A stretch of DNA of 42,171 nt from Verrucomicrobiia bacterium (GCA_011525695.1 WYBX01000152.1:1-42171), one strand, 5' to 3'; positions 1 to 8,603 are shown, counted from the first letter of the stretch. A program made the numbers and translations. The notes: generated by a model from the letters alone, not told the origin.

Positions 1-2
1 TC

Positions 3-113
3 AACTCGGCTATCCAATCATTGAAGAACACCGCGCGTGGTTACCGTAGTTTCGCCAACTTCAGAGTCGCGATCCTGTTTCACCACGGGAAGCTCGATCT
101 CACCCCACGCTGA
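3..113 (+). pseudogene. C-terminal end of an ISL3-type transposase (runs off left edge)
   Basis: The frame open from the window edge to a TGA encodes 36 residues containing TARGYRSFANFRVAILFHHG followed by KLDLTPR. This is the typical end of ISL3-family DDE transposases (a conserved ARG-F/Y-R block, then a 'G-K/R-L-D-L' tail); the assignment is from memory of the family. Only the 3' end of the gene is inside the window, so it cannot be judged whether the element is complete. It ends inside a sugar isomerase gene that runs the other way, so the right terminus of the element should lie just after the stop, around 114-130. The minus-strand text there (GCCTCTTCGGTGATC) resembles ISL3-type inverted-repeat tips, but this is a weak match from memory. 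Confidence 0.7.
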
Positions 114-511
114 TCACCGAAGAGGCTTTCTTCGTGGGGAAGGAAACCGGCGTGGAAGGTCACGAGTTTCAATCCGAGCCGGGCGGCCAGTTTGGCGACC
201 ACCTGGATGTTGCGCCAGTTGGCATCCCAGGTTGGGTCGGGGAGCACGCCACCGGTGCGTTTGATGGACTCGAGGGTGGAGTAATCCTCGCCGACGGTGC
301 CGAACATGCCTGAAGCGATGGCGATCCCGCGATTGCCCGCCAGTTCCGGGAATGTGCGCCAGTTCGCGGCATCGAGGTGGAGCGGGTCGAGGGCGAGTTG
401 GACGCGCCGGATGCCGGTGGCGTCGACGGCGTCGAGGAGTTCGGTGGGCGAGGAAGGACGGAGCGACCAGCTGCAGACGGCCAGTCGTTGGCGGAGTTGG
501 GATGAGTTCAT
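80..511 (-). pseudogene. sugar phosphate isomerase/epimerase, truncated by the adjacent IS
   Basis: The protein starts MNSSQLRQRLAVCSWSLRP and keeps the first half of a xylose-isomerase-like TIM barrel: an N-terminal 'CSWSL' strand, 'VQLALDPLH', 'GIAIASGMFG' and 'LKLVTFHAGFLPHEES'. Family members are about 260-290 residues; this one stops at 143, and its last dozen residues (roughly GDQRGVRSSFPW) lie over the transposase end and are not isomerase-like. The second half, with most metal and substrate ligands, is missing, so the product is probably inactive. It lies on the same strand as the operon ending at 2354 and may once have been its last gene, now separated by the REP-transposase element. 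The substrate cannot be deduced. Confidence 0.75.
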
Positions 512-641
512 GCAGGCGTGATTGACTGGAACGCACTGGGGCGGTCCGGGAAAGGATCGGCCGCCGCCGTCCTGGCAGGATGCCCCTTGCGGATGGCAGG
601 ACGCGAGGCGATTTCCAATCCCCGCCATTCCATTCGGCCAC

Positions 642-837
642 AAGGGACAGGTCAAAAAGCGTACAAGGGACAGGTCAATTGCTGCTGTTGTTGCTCTTAA
701 GGGACAGGTCAAGATTGGCGCAGGCCCAGCACCCGCCGGCCACGGCGCGACAGGACTCATCCCGAAGGGACAGGTCAAGAGTGCCGGTCAAGAGTGCCAG
801 TAAATGCTGCACTCTGTCGTCGAGGGACGGGTCAATT
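642..837 (+). repeat. left array of the GGGACAGGTCAA motif (five copies)
   Basis: Copies of (A)AGGGACAGGTCAA begin at 642, 665, 699 and 765, with a diverged copy (GAGGGACGGGTCAATT) at 822. Two copies extend to ...TCAATT. The core contains GAC-AG-GTC, a tiny inverted repeat. A 13-bp tandem duplication, GGTCAAGAGTGCC, follows the fourth copy (773-798). The spacing is irregular (23-57 bp), unlike CRISPR. The same motif occurs on the opposite strand beyond the transposase gene, so the two arrays face each other across it. Confidence 0.85.
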
Positions 838-1136
838 GGCGACAGTGTCAATGAAAGGCCGCTAAGCTGCACTGCTGGACGACGGGGAGTTCATGCCTCC
901 GCTACGGGCTTCTGCGCACAAACGGCTCATGCTCTCCGCTGGATGCGGCAATGTGCTGCGATCGGAAATCGTCGGGCTGTCTAGGAATCCCACCGAGGCA
1001 AGGGGCCGCCTCAAAGTCACAAAGACTCCGTCGCACGACGCGGGAAACTCAAATGTCACGCCCGCACCGCGAATACGTAACAACTTCAGGCGCGCGAAAG
1101 ACCTCACCTGCGCGCCCCAAGGGATCCCCCCGTAGC
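838..1136. other. spacer between left repeat array and transposase gene; no gene seen
   Basis: About 300 bases. The short open frames here have no recognisable domain and no good start. The stretch probably belongs to the 3' side of the REP-transposase unit. No terminator or promoter was recognised. Confidence 0.5.
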
Positions 1137-2117
1137 TCAGCCAATCGCGTCCTGCCGCAAGCCGCGGAATGTCATTAGATCACCCCAGTCGGTACAGTCC
1201 GGCAGCGGATGTGGCACCATGTGCGTGCGCCGGCCGGTCTTTCTTCGATAGCAAGCAAGTTGTTCCTCCACAAACGCTCGACTGCCGAGAACGGCGCCGT
1301 CCGTGAAGTATCGAACTCGGCATCGGAGGACCGTTGCGAGCGGGAGTTGACCACCAGCTTCGAGTACGCGGTGGACGTCTTGAAGCGAAATGCTGGCCGC
1401 TGCGGTGCGTGGGCTTCCGCCGATGCCGAAAAGCATTTGGCGATAGAGTGTCTGCGTTTCTGGCCAGTCACGGCCGCCGATGGCCTGTCGCAGCCCTTCT
1501 TGGGCGACCGTGTTGCCCGCCACGGCATCGGCATAGCCGCAAAAGCGGTAATCCTTTGGATCTGGGACCAAGCCGGCCCGGACAGGGTTCAGATCGGTAT
1601 AGGTTACTAGTGGCGCGACTGCACCAGGGCCGAGGAGGGTGCTTTTGAAGCGCTCAGACCATAAAGTGCCGACTCGCCCGTGAGTCTTGTTAAACCAAAT
1701 GGAAAATCGCTGTTTCACCAGTTTGATGAATTGCGAGAGATCGCCCATTAACCGCAGCTGTCGCTGTCGCCACAGTGCGGCCTCGGGATCATTCGTCAGA
1801 AGTTGCTGCTGAAGGACTGCAAGTCGCGCAGCCTGGTACGGCGTGGGATTCGGATAAAGCACACCGTAGCGTCGTAACAGTTCGGCATCTGTGACGGGTT
1901 GTTCACGGGGCACGCGGACATTCACGTGAAAATGATTCGACATGACTACGTAGGTCAGGATCTGGACGCCGCAATAGTCGGCCACCTGCCAGAGCTGGCG
2001 GCGAAGGATCTCCTTTGCCGTCCGATCGAACAAACGCTCCTTGTTCACCGTGCGGCTCACGCAGTGATAAACTGCCTCGGCCTCCGCCGGTGGAATTTTG
2101 ATTCGCGCCTGTCTCAC
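1137..2117 (-). mobile_element. REP-associated tyrosine transposase-like protein (Y1/HUH, IS200-like)
   Basis: A 326-residue protein. The N-terminal Y1 domain starts RIKIPPAEAEAVYHCVSRTV, as in RAYT proteins, and carries the HUH metal site as SNHFHVNVRVP (His62 and His64). Further on come QRFSIWFNKTHGRVGTLWSE and TDLNPVRAGLVPDPKDYRF, both RAYT hallmarks. The helix that usually supplies the catalytic Tyr reads GDLSQFIKLVKQRFSIWFN and has Phe131 where a Tyr would be expected, so nicking activity is uncertain. The C-terminal 125 residues extend beyond the compact Y1 domain. The gene sits between inward-facing arrays of a short repeat, as expected for a RAYT and its cognate REP-like sites. I recall similar 300-plus-residue proteins as multicopy in Opitutaceae. 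Confidence 0.85.
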
Positions 2118-2184
2118 CAGCGCTGACAGTGAAGCCCCAAGCCATGTTTTGCGATTATCGCGTATACTCTGATCGCAGTATATC

Positions 2185-2314
2185 TACCCGTCCCTCACTG
2201 GTGCCTGTCCCTTTTTGCTCCTGTCCATGATGACCATTCGATCCAATTGACCTGTCCCTAAGCATAACCGACCTGTCCCTAAGGGCAGACGGACGGTGAA
2301 TTGACCTGTCCCTT
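2185..2314 (-). repeat. right array of the GGGACAGGTCAA motif, inverted
   Basis: Minus-strand copies of GGGACAGGTCAA occur at 2245-2261, 2270-2282 and 2299-2314, with partial copies at about 2185-2195 (GAGGGACGGGT) and 2202-2214 (AAAAGGGACAGGCA). Two keep the AATT extension also seen in the left array. The array ends 40 bp before the stop codon of the lactonase gene, so that gene looks untouched. Confidence 0.85.
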
Positions 2315-2353
2315 CCGGAGGGGGCAGGGTCCAGGAGTGGAAATGACTCCCGC

Positions 2354-3175
2354 TCAGCCCAAGCCGTAAAAGCGGCAGGCGTTCCGCGCCAACACTTGGT
2401 CTGCCAACCCGCGCCGGGAGATCTCCGCGGCAACAATCCCGTGCTGCGCGGCATAGCTGGCCGCCAGCAAACACACCGGCCAGTCGCTGCCATACATCAG
2501 CCGGTCCGGCCCAAACGCCTCCATCACCACGTCCAGGTACGGTCCGAAATCGGATGGCCGCCACCGGGCATGGTCCGCCTCCGTCACCAGTCCCGAAAGC
2601 TTGCACATGACATTGGGCGCCTGCGCCAGCTCCCGAATCCACTCGCGCCAGGGCGACAGCACGCCCTGCTTGATCGGCGGCTTGGCAATATGATCCAGGA
2701 CAAAAGACTGCTCCGGGAAACGCCGCACCAGCTCAATGGCCGCCGGAAGCTGCCGAGGGAAAACCAGCAAGTCATAGGTCAGCCCAAACTCCCGCAGGAG
2801 CGAGATGCCGCGCATGAAGTCCGGCCGGATCAGGAAGCGATCATCCGGCTCGTCCTGCACGACATGGCGCACTCCCCGGAAACGCGGATGCCCCGACAAT
2901 TCCGCCAGATCGCCGGCGACCGCCTCGCGGCACAGGTCGACCCAGCCCACGACGCCCGCAATGAAGGGATGCTTGTCCGCCAGCGCCAGCAGCCAGCGCG
3001 ATTCCTCCAACGTCTGCCGCGCCTGCACCGCCACACATCCATCCAGGCCGGCGGCGGCCAGGCAGGGGGCGAGGTCCGCCGGCAGCCAGTCGCGCTGCAA
3101 TGCCGAACCGTCTGGAATCCACGGATACGCGACGGGATCGTAACGCCAGAAATGCTGATGGGTGTCGATTTTCAT
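2354..3175 (-). CDS. amidohydrolase, L-fuconolactonase-like (COG3618 type)
   Basis: A 273-residue cytoplasmic TIM-barrel hydrolase of the Amidohydro_2 family. The N-terminal metal motif is MKIDTHQHFW; the barrel continues with VGWVDL, 'VLDHIAKPP' (His after strand 5 or 6) and 'LMYGSDWPVC' (catalytic Asp), and ends 'NACRFYGLG', all normal for the family. Members hydrolyse sugar lactones (L-fucono-1,5-lactone, L-rhamnono-lactone) or 2-pyrone-4,6-dicarboxylate. Its start codon overlaps the stop of the upstream alcohol dehydrogenase by 4 bp (ATGA), so the two are translationally coupled. With the aldo/keto reductase in the same operon, opening of a lactone from oxidised L-fucose or L-galactose is the most likely role (inference from context). 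Confidence 0.85.
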   Translation of the reverse strand: MKIDTHQHFWRYDPVAYPWIPDGSALQRDWLPADLAPCLAAAGLDGCVAVQARQTLEESRWLLALADKHPFIAGVVGWVDLCREAVAGDLAELSGHPRFRGVRHVVQDEPDDRFLIRPDFMRGISLLREFGLTYDLLVFPRQLPAAIELVRRFPEQSFVLDHIAKPPIKQGVLSPWREWIRELAQAPNVMCKLSGLVTEADHARWRPSDFGPYLDVVMEAFGPDRLMYGSDWPVCLLAASYAAQHGIVAAEISRRGLADQVLARNACRFYGLG

Positions 3176-4203
3176 GATCCGAGTGCGACCATCGCCTTGA
3201 TCACGCCAGACGCAGGCTCCAGCCAGCGCGGAAACTCCGCAATCAGGTCGTCAAAGGACGCCCGGTGCGTGATCCAGGGCGCGGTGTCGATGACACCCTC
3301 CTCAATCAACCGGATGATCCGCGTAAAATCCGACGAGCGCGCGTTGCGCGAGCCAATCAGGGTGAGCTCCCGCCGATGCATCACGGGAGCATGCGGAAAC
3401 ACGAGTTCCTGCTGCGTGATGCCGACGTAAACCAGCCGTCCGCCAAACGCGCAGAACTCCAGCGCCCGGCTCATCGACTGCCGGCTGCCGGTGGCATCGA
3501 TCACGACATCCGCCAGCTGACGGTTCGTGAGGTCCGCCAGGGTCGTCAACTCCGCGCCATCGCCCCGGGCCACAATCGTGTGGGGCACGCCCATCCGGCG
3601 GCGGCAGAACTCCAGCCGGGCTTCGTTGACGTCGAGCACAATGCACGTCGCACCGGCGAGCTTCACGAATTCGATCACCGAAAGCCCGATCGGCCCAGCG
3701 CCGATGACGAGGACGTTGTCGCCGGCGCGGACCTGGCCGCGATCCACCGCATGGCAACCGATGGCCAGCGTCTCGACCAGCGCGAGTTGATCCATCCCGA
3801 GCTGCCGCGAAAAATGCAGTTTGCGCGCCGGCAGCAGCATCCGCTCGCACAACCCGCCGTCACACATCACGCCTAGCGTCTGGTGCGATTCGCAGCAGTT
3901 CGTCAGTCCGCGCCGGCAGGAGTAGCAGCGCTGGCAATTGATATAGGGTTCGACCGCGCAGCGATCGCCCGGCTGCACGTTGGCGACGCCCTCCCCAACG
4001 GCCAGGACGGTGACGCCGAGTTCATGGCCGGGAATTCGCGGGTAGGAGTAAAACGGCATCGTGCCGCGGTACCCGCTGAAGTCGGTGCCGCAGATCCCGA
4101 CGGCATGGACCTGCACCAGGGCCTCGCCCACCGCGGGCGGCCCGGGTTCCGGGACGTCGAGCGGTCGGAATGTGCCGGGTTTTTCGAGCTGAATGGCCTT
4201 CAT
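3172..4203 (-). CDS. zinc-dependent alcohol dehydrogenase (sugar acid/polyol type)
   Basis: A 343-residue medium-chain dehydrogenase. Catalytic zinc ligands are Cys38 (GICGTDFSGYRG) and His60-Glu61 (IPGHELG). The structural-zinc lobe is INCQRCYSCRRGLTNCCES, with Cys90, Cys93, Cys96 and Cys103/104. The Rossmann fold has VLVIGAGPIGLSVIEF and an acidic strand end (LDVNEAR) that favours NAD+. It resembles L-threonine, sorbitol and L-galactonate dehydrogenases. In this operon it could oxidise 2-keto-3-deoxy-L-fuconate to the 2,4-diketo acid, or oxidise L-galactonate; the sequence does not decide. Length is normal. It lies 11 bp after the aldo/keto reductase and overlaps the lactonase start by 4 bp. 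Confidence 0.85.
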   Translation of the reverse strand: MKAIQLEKPGTFRPLDVPEPGPPAVGEALVQVHAVGICGTDFSGYRGTMPFYSYPRIPGHELGVTVLAVGEGVANVQPGDRCAVEPYINCQRCYSCRRGLTNCCESHQTLGVMCDGGLCERMLLPARKLHFSRQLGMDQLALVETLAIGCHAVDRGQVRAGDNVLVIGAGPIGLSVIEFVKLAGATCIVLDVNEARLEFCRRRMGVPHTIVARGDGAELTTLADLTNRQLADVVIDATGSRQSMSRALEFCAFGGRLVYVGITQQELVFPHAPVMHRRELTLIGSRNARSSDFTRIIRLIEEGVIDTAPWITHRASFDDLIAEFPRWLEPASGVIKAMVALGS

Positions 4204-4214
4204 GCAATTCCCGC

Positions 4215-5147
4215 TCAGTTGTTCTCCGGCAGTCCCTCGACGTGGCCGATGTTTTTCACCGGCGCGAAAATGGCGAGGACCTCCTCCAGCAGCTGCCGGT
4301 CAACCGGCTCGGCGGCCCATTCCGCCCAGCGCCGGACGTTGTCCGGATTGGCACTGCCGGCGATCGTGGTCGCGATGTCGGGATGGAGGAGCGCGTACTG
4401 GAGGGCGAGCTTCGCGATGTCGACCCCGCGGGCGGCACAGTGCGCCGCGGCGGCGCGGGCCGCGGCCTTGACGCTCTCCGGTTCCTTGCACCAAACCGGC
4501 AGCGGCGCATTGGTCAGCAGCCGCGCGCTGAAGGGCCCGGCATTCATCGCCCCGACGCCCTTTGCCTTCAGGTAGGGCACCACCTCGTCCGCGAACCGCG
4601 TGTTCTGCAGGTTGTATTGGTTGTAGCTCAACACGCAGTCGACCGGCGTCTGCTCGAGCACAAAGCGGAACGCCTTCATCGGGTATCCGCTGAAGCCGAT
4701 ATAGCGCACCTTGCCCGCCGCCTGGATCCGGCGCAGCGCCGGGATGGTCTCGTCGACGATCTGCTGCATGGGCACGAACTCGATGTCGTGGCAGAGCACG
4801 ATATCGAGGTGATCCGTGCCGAGCCGGTGGAGCGACACATCGACACTCTCGGCCACCCGCCGGGCCGAAAAATCAAAATGCCCGACATCATACCGGCCGA
4901 GTTTCGTGCACAACGTGTAGCTGTCGCGCGGCACGCCCCGCAGCGCCAATCCGAGCAGCACCTCGCTCATTCCCCGGCCATAGTAGGGCGAGGTATCAAT
5001 GAAATTGAGTCCGCAGTCCAGAGCCACTCGGACGCTGCGCATCGCCTCATCGGGCATCACGGGCCGGAACTCGGCGCCGAGCGAGCTGGCGCCGAAAGCC
5101 AGGATGGGGACATGCAGATCAGTGCGTCCAAGGCGGCGGGTTTGCAT
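4215..5147 (-). CDS. aldo/keto reductase, L-galactose/L-fucose dehydrogenase-like
   Basis: A 310-residue cytoplasmic TIM-barrel NAD(P)-dependent oxidoreductase. The catalytic tetrad is complete: Asp51 and Tyr56 (NFIDTSPYYG), Lys82 (LCTKLGRY) and His120 (DIVLCHDIEF). The N-terminus RRLGRTDLHVPILAFGASSLG and the 'SEVLLGLAL' helix match the L-galactose dehydrogenase / D-threo-aldose 1-dehydrogenase branch, which oxidises L-galactose or L-fucose at C1 to the lactone. The next two genes encode a dehydrogenase and a lactonase, which supports an oxidative, non-phosphorylative sugar route. It starts 18 bp after the stop of the giant SGNH/cytochrome gene. Confidence 0.85.
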   Translation of the reverse strand: MQTRRLGRTDLHVPILAFGASSLGAEFRPVMPDEAMRSVRVALDCGLNFIDTSPYYGRGMSEVLLGLALRGVPRDSYTLCTKLGRYDVGHFDFSARRVAESVDVSLHRLGTDHLDIVLCHDIEFVPMQQIVDETIPALRRIQAAGKVRYIGFSGYPMKAFRFVLEQTPVDCVLSYNQYNLQNTRFADEVVPYLKAKGVGAMNAGPFSARLLTNAPLPVWCKEPESVKAAARAAAAHCAARGVDIAKLALQYALLHPDIATTIAGSANPDNVRRWAEWAAEPVDRQLLEEVLAIFAPVKNIGHVEGLPENN

Positions 5148-5165
5148 AAAAGGGGCGACGGAAAT

Positions 5166-8100
5166 TCAGGGGGATGAATCAGGGCCGGTGAGTTCGGGTA
5201 AAGGCATCGCGGGCGCCAACGGATGCTCCCGCAGCAGTTCGTCAGCCAGATAATGATTTGTCCGCCCTCGGATGGCCTGGCGAATGCGGCGCACGGTTTC
5301 AGCCGTCACGACCTTGCCATCGTTGCCAAAGGACTGCCGCACGTAGGTCAGGACGGCCGCCAGCTCGATATCGTTGAGCATGCCCTCGAAACCCATCATC
5401 GGCGGTACGCCGCGGCTCGGGTCGAATTGCCGGCCGTTCACCTCGAGCGGGCCCCAGAGTCCCTTGAGCACGAGCTTGATCAGCCGTTCGTCGTCCTGGA
5501 TCCAGTCGCTGCCGGCCAGTGGAGGATAGATGCCCGCCAGGCCCGCCCCATTGGGCTGGTGACAGGTGGCGCAATGCGCATCGCGGAGATAAACCTCCCT
5601 GCCGATCCGGTACATGCGCAATGCCTCTCCCGCCAGTTCGCGCGTGGGTCCGTAATCCCGCTGCGCCTCGGCGGCGGGGGGTTCGGGAAACCGGAACTCC
5701 CCCGCCAAATAGGCGCGGGCATTCGCATTGTGCTCGAGCGAAACCGCCGAGCTGAAGCGCAGCGCCTCCACCTCATCCTGCAGCGGGTGAGCCAGGATCT
5801 GCCTGGTCACCGGACCCATCCATGGATCGAGCGGCTGTCGCATGGCCTCGAATACGAGCATCGCGCCGGCGGGGTCATCGAGCCAGGAGGCAGCGACGAT
5901 GGCCTCGAGCCGGACGCGGGGATGCGGATCCAGGGCTGCGACTTGCAGCAGTTCCGCCGCATTGGGAATCCGTTCCCGCGCAAACCGGACCACGCTGACC
6001 GCGGCGGCCCTGGCCTCGGGATGCCTGGCCTCGAGGAGCCGGGCGATCAGGTCGGCATCCGGCTGCTGCTGCGCCCAGGTTGCCCAGAGCGCCTCCGCCA
6101 GATGGTGCTCATACGCGGCTTCATTGGGATCGAGTCGCGCCACCCACGCCTTCACCGCAGGCAGGACCTCCGTGGCCGGGCGCGCCCTGAGTTCGCGGCG
6201 GGTGCGGTAACGGGTGCGATACTCCGGCAGCTTCAGGTTTTCCAGCAGTTCGGGAATCGAGGCGCCGGCAATCTTTGCTGGCGGCACGAGCGGGCGCGAC
6301 GGATAGGTGATCCGGTATATCCGCCCGTGATCATGATCGCGGTTCGGATCCCGCGCATTGTGCTGCATGTGGCCGACGAGTGCATTGTGCCAGTCGACCA
6401 GATACAACGATCCGTCCGGCGCGAATTCCAAGTCCACCGGCCGATAATTCGGGTCGTAGGAAGAGAGCAGATCGCCCGCATGGCGGCCGGCGAACCCGGC
6501 GCCGTCGTCAACCACCGAGGAAAGGCTGATGCCCAGGAACCCGATGGAATTGCACACCATGAAATGCCCCTGCAACTCGTCGGGAAAATGGCGCGACGAG
6601 ACGAATTCCGCCCCGGCGGTGGGGCGCGAGCGTTTCGGCACGAAGGGGAGCGATTTCTCGATCTCCACGCCATAGGGCATCTTCGCTGAAACCGGCAGGG
6701 CCCACCAGTTCATGCCATTCGAAGCGTCGGCTATGAAGGTCTGCTCCCACCGGTCGAAGGCGACTCCCCAGGGATTGTTATAATCGGTCTGGCTATAGCG
6801 CTCGAGCCGGAAGCTTCGCGGATCGAAGCGCCAGACGCCGCCGTCATTGCACCGGCGCGGACCATAGGGCGTTTCCACCTGCGAATGCAGGAAGCGCCCC
6901 TCGCACATATAGATCGCGCCCGAGGCGTCCGCGGAAAAGGCCGAGATCGAATGATGCGTATCGTGCGTATCGAAGCCATGGAGCAGGATCTCCATTCGGT
7001 CCGCGCGATCGTCGCCATCATCATCGACCAGCAGGCACAAATTGGGCTGCTGCGAAACATAGACCCCTTCCGGAGCGAGCTCAAAACCCGTGGGCAGGTG
7101 GAGCCCGTCCGCAAACACGGTCTGCCGGTCGGCGCGGCCGTCGGCATTGGTATCCTCGAAAATCAGGATCTTGTCGTCCGGGGGCGGATCTCCCGGCCGC
7201 CAGTGCGGGTAGGTGGGCATGACGGAGACCCAGAGCCGGCCGCGATTGTCGAAGGACATCTGGACCGGGTTCCGCAGATCGGGAAACTCCCGCTCGGAGG
7301 CGAAAAGCTCGATCCTGAAGCCCTCCATCAGCTTCAGGTTCTTGATCACCTCATCGCCCGGCTCATACGCGCTGGTGCCCATGGCGCCACCCGGTTCGAA
7401 ATTGGTCGGAACGGGAGGCAGCGCGTGCGTCTGCGAATCGTCGACGGCGAGATCCATGCGCCGGCCGGCGGCGAGATCATGGATCAGCGAGTCGCGCAGC
7501 GCGATCATCTCGCGGGTCTTCCGGATCTCGTCGGGATAATTCTGGTGGCCGTAGGGCGCGTAGCGCTGGCCGTGACTGTGGACGCCGTTGACGAGGCTGT
7601 AATCGCTCCGCCAGAGCCAGTCCTTCTCCTTGATCGCGGCGTGAACGGTGGAGGGTTCCGCCGTCGACCGAGCCGCGGGGCGGTCGTAAAGCCCGTCGGC
7701 GAGGAGTGCGGCCAGTTCGCCATAAGCCGCGTCGGTCGGCGCAAAACCATTAATCGTGAACGGCGGACGCGCGCTCCGATATCGCGCCAGCGTGGGGTGG
7801 AAGAGATCGATGAAAGTGAGACCGTGTTTCCGGGCCACGCGCTCCATGGCGACGGTGTAGAGCTCGAGGTTTGCGTTTTCCCTCTTGCCGTCGGGGAGAT
7901 CGCGGCTGGCCGAAAGATCTTCGAACGCGATTGGCGACACCAGCACCAGTCGCGGAGCCTGCTCGCCGTTGTAAGCCTGAGCGAGCGTGTGAAGCACGAA
8001 GGCATGCAATTCGCCCTCGAAGATTCCGACGCGGTCCGGGCCGTCGAAGGACTCGTTGAACCCAAAGAAGGCGACGATGGTATCGGCCTTCAGGAAGGTC

Positions 8101-8603
8101 AGCCACTGGTCCGGGGTGGGGAAGAATCCCTTGCCGTTGTGCGGCGCGAGTTCGGGCCGGAACTGCGCCGCCCGGGGGAACGCCCATTGCGACTTGCGGG
8201 CGGGATGCGGACGGAACCCCGGTGTGTCGCCCGAACGCCCCAGGTTGCGCACGACCAGTTGCTGGCCGGGGAACCGCAGGTGGAGCTCCAGTTCGAACCG
8301 GCCATAGGAGAGGTCGCGTTCAGCCAGGCCATTGCCGAGAAAAACGATTCGCTCGCCGATGGCGGGAGCACCGGGCTGCTGCTCGCGCACCGACGTCGCG
8401 GCCGCAGGGAATTCCATGTCAGCGTGCGGCGCGGGGGCGCGGGGCGAATCCGTTGATTCGGAAGGCTTCGATCCTGGCTCGGAGGAAGCTTCCGGATTTG
8501 GCGCATCCGGGGGGGTGGGGGCAGCTGCCAGACAGCGGCTGCCCTCCCCGGGCATGAGTTGGGTGAAGGTCCAGGCAGCCAGCCCGAGGAGGAAATACTT
8601 CAT
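5166..8603 (-). CDS. secreted SGNH-like / beta-propeller / HEAT / cytochrome c fusion (PVC type)
   Basis: A 1145-residue exported protein typical of Planctomycetes and Verrucomicrobia. The start chosen is MKYFLLGLAAWTFTQL, a signal peptide; upstream in-frame codons do not look like protein. After a Pro-rich linker, residues 84-305 are an SGNH-hydrolase-like domain (VFLGNGLAERD, RNLGRSGDTPG, FFGFNESFDG). The usual catalytic Ser is not visible in the first block, and the His expected near TINGFAPTDAAY is absent. About 425-845 is a PVC-type heme-binding beta-propeller (ELFASEREFPDLRNPVQM, LVDWHNALVGHMQHNARD). HEAT-like helices follow, then a class I cytochrome c with CATCH near residue 1011 and a likely Met ligand in PPMMGF. 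It should be periplasmic. As first gene of the operon it could accept electrons from a sugar oxidation step, but its substrate is unknown. Confidence 0.85.
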   Translation of the reverse strand: MKYFLLGLAAWTFTQLMPGEGSRCLAAAPTPPDAPNPEASSEPGSKPSESTDSPRAPAPHADMEFPAAATSVREQQPGAPAIGERIVFLGNGLAERDLSYGRFELELHLRFPGQQLVVRNLGRSGDTPGFRPHPARKSQWAFPRAAQFRPELAPHNGKGFFPTPDQWLTFLKADTIVAFFGFNESFDGPDRVGIFEGELHAFVLHTLAQAYNGEQAPRLVLVSPIAFEDLSASRDLPDGKRENANLELYTVAMERVARKHGLTFIDLFHPTLARYRSARPPFTINGFAPTDAAYGELAALLADGLYDRPAARSTAEPSTVHAAIKEKDWLWRSDYSLVNGVHSHGQRYAPYGHQNYPDEIRKTREMIALRDSLIHDLAAGRRMDLAVDDSQTHALPPVPTNFEPGGAMGTSAYEPGDEVIKNLKLMEGFRIELFASEREFPDLRNPVQMSFDNRGRLWVSVMPTYPHWRPGDPPPDDKILIFEDTNADGRADRQTVFADGLHLPTGFELAPEGVYVSQQPNLCLLVDDDGDDRADRMEILLHGFDTHDTHHSISAFSADASGAIYMCEGRFLHSQVETPYGPRRCNDGGVWRFDPRSFRLERYSQTDYNNPWGVAFDRWEQTFIADASNGMNWWALPVSAKMPYGVEIEKSLPFVPKRSRPTAGAEFVSSRHFPDELQGHFMVCNSIGFLGISLSSVVDDGAGFAGRHAGDLLSSYDPNYRPVDLEFAPDGSLYLVDWHNALVGHMQHNARDPNRDHDHGRIYRITYPSRPLVPPAKIAGASIPELLENLKLPEYRTRYRTRRELRARPATEVLPAVKAWVARLDPNEAAYEHHLAEALWATWAQQQPDADLIARLLEARHPEARAAAVSVVRFARERIPNAAELLQVAALDPHPRVRLEAIVAASWLDDPAGAMLVFEAMRQPLDPWMGPVTRQILAHPLQDEVEALRFSSAVSLEHNANARAYLAGEFRFPEPPAAEAQRDYGPTRELAGEALRMYRIGREVYLRDAHCATCHQPNGAGLAGIYPPLAGSDWIQDDERLIKLVLKGLWGPLEVNGRQFDPSRGVPPMMGFEGMLNDIELAAVLTYVRQSFGNDGKVVTAETVRRIRQAIRGRTNHYLADELLREHPLAPAMPLPELTGPDSSP

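Noticed and set aside
642..837. CRISPR array
   Set aside because: The GGGACAGGTCAA repeats are too short, irregularly spaced and diverged, and they are mirrored in inverse orientation around a RAYT gene; no cas genes are near.
2354..5147. Oxidative L-rhamnose pathway as the role of the operon
   Set aside because: That route typically uses an SDR-type rhamnose dehydrogenase and, often, a gluconolactonase-type lactonase. The aldo/keto reductase and COG3618 amidohydrolase pair fits L-fucose or L-galactose better, though it is not excluded.
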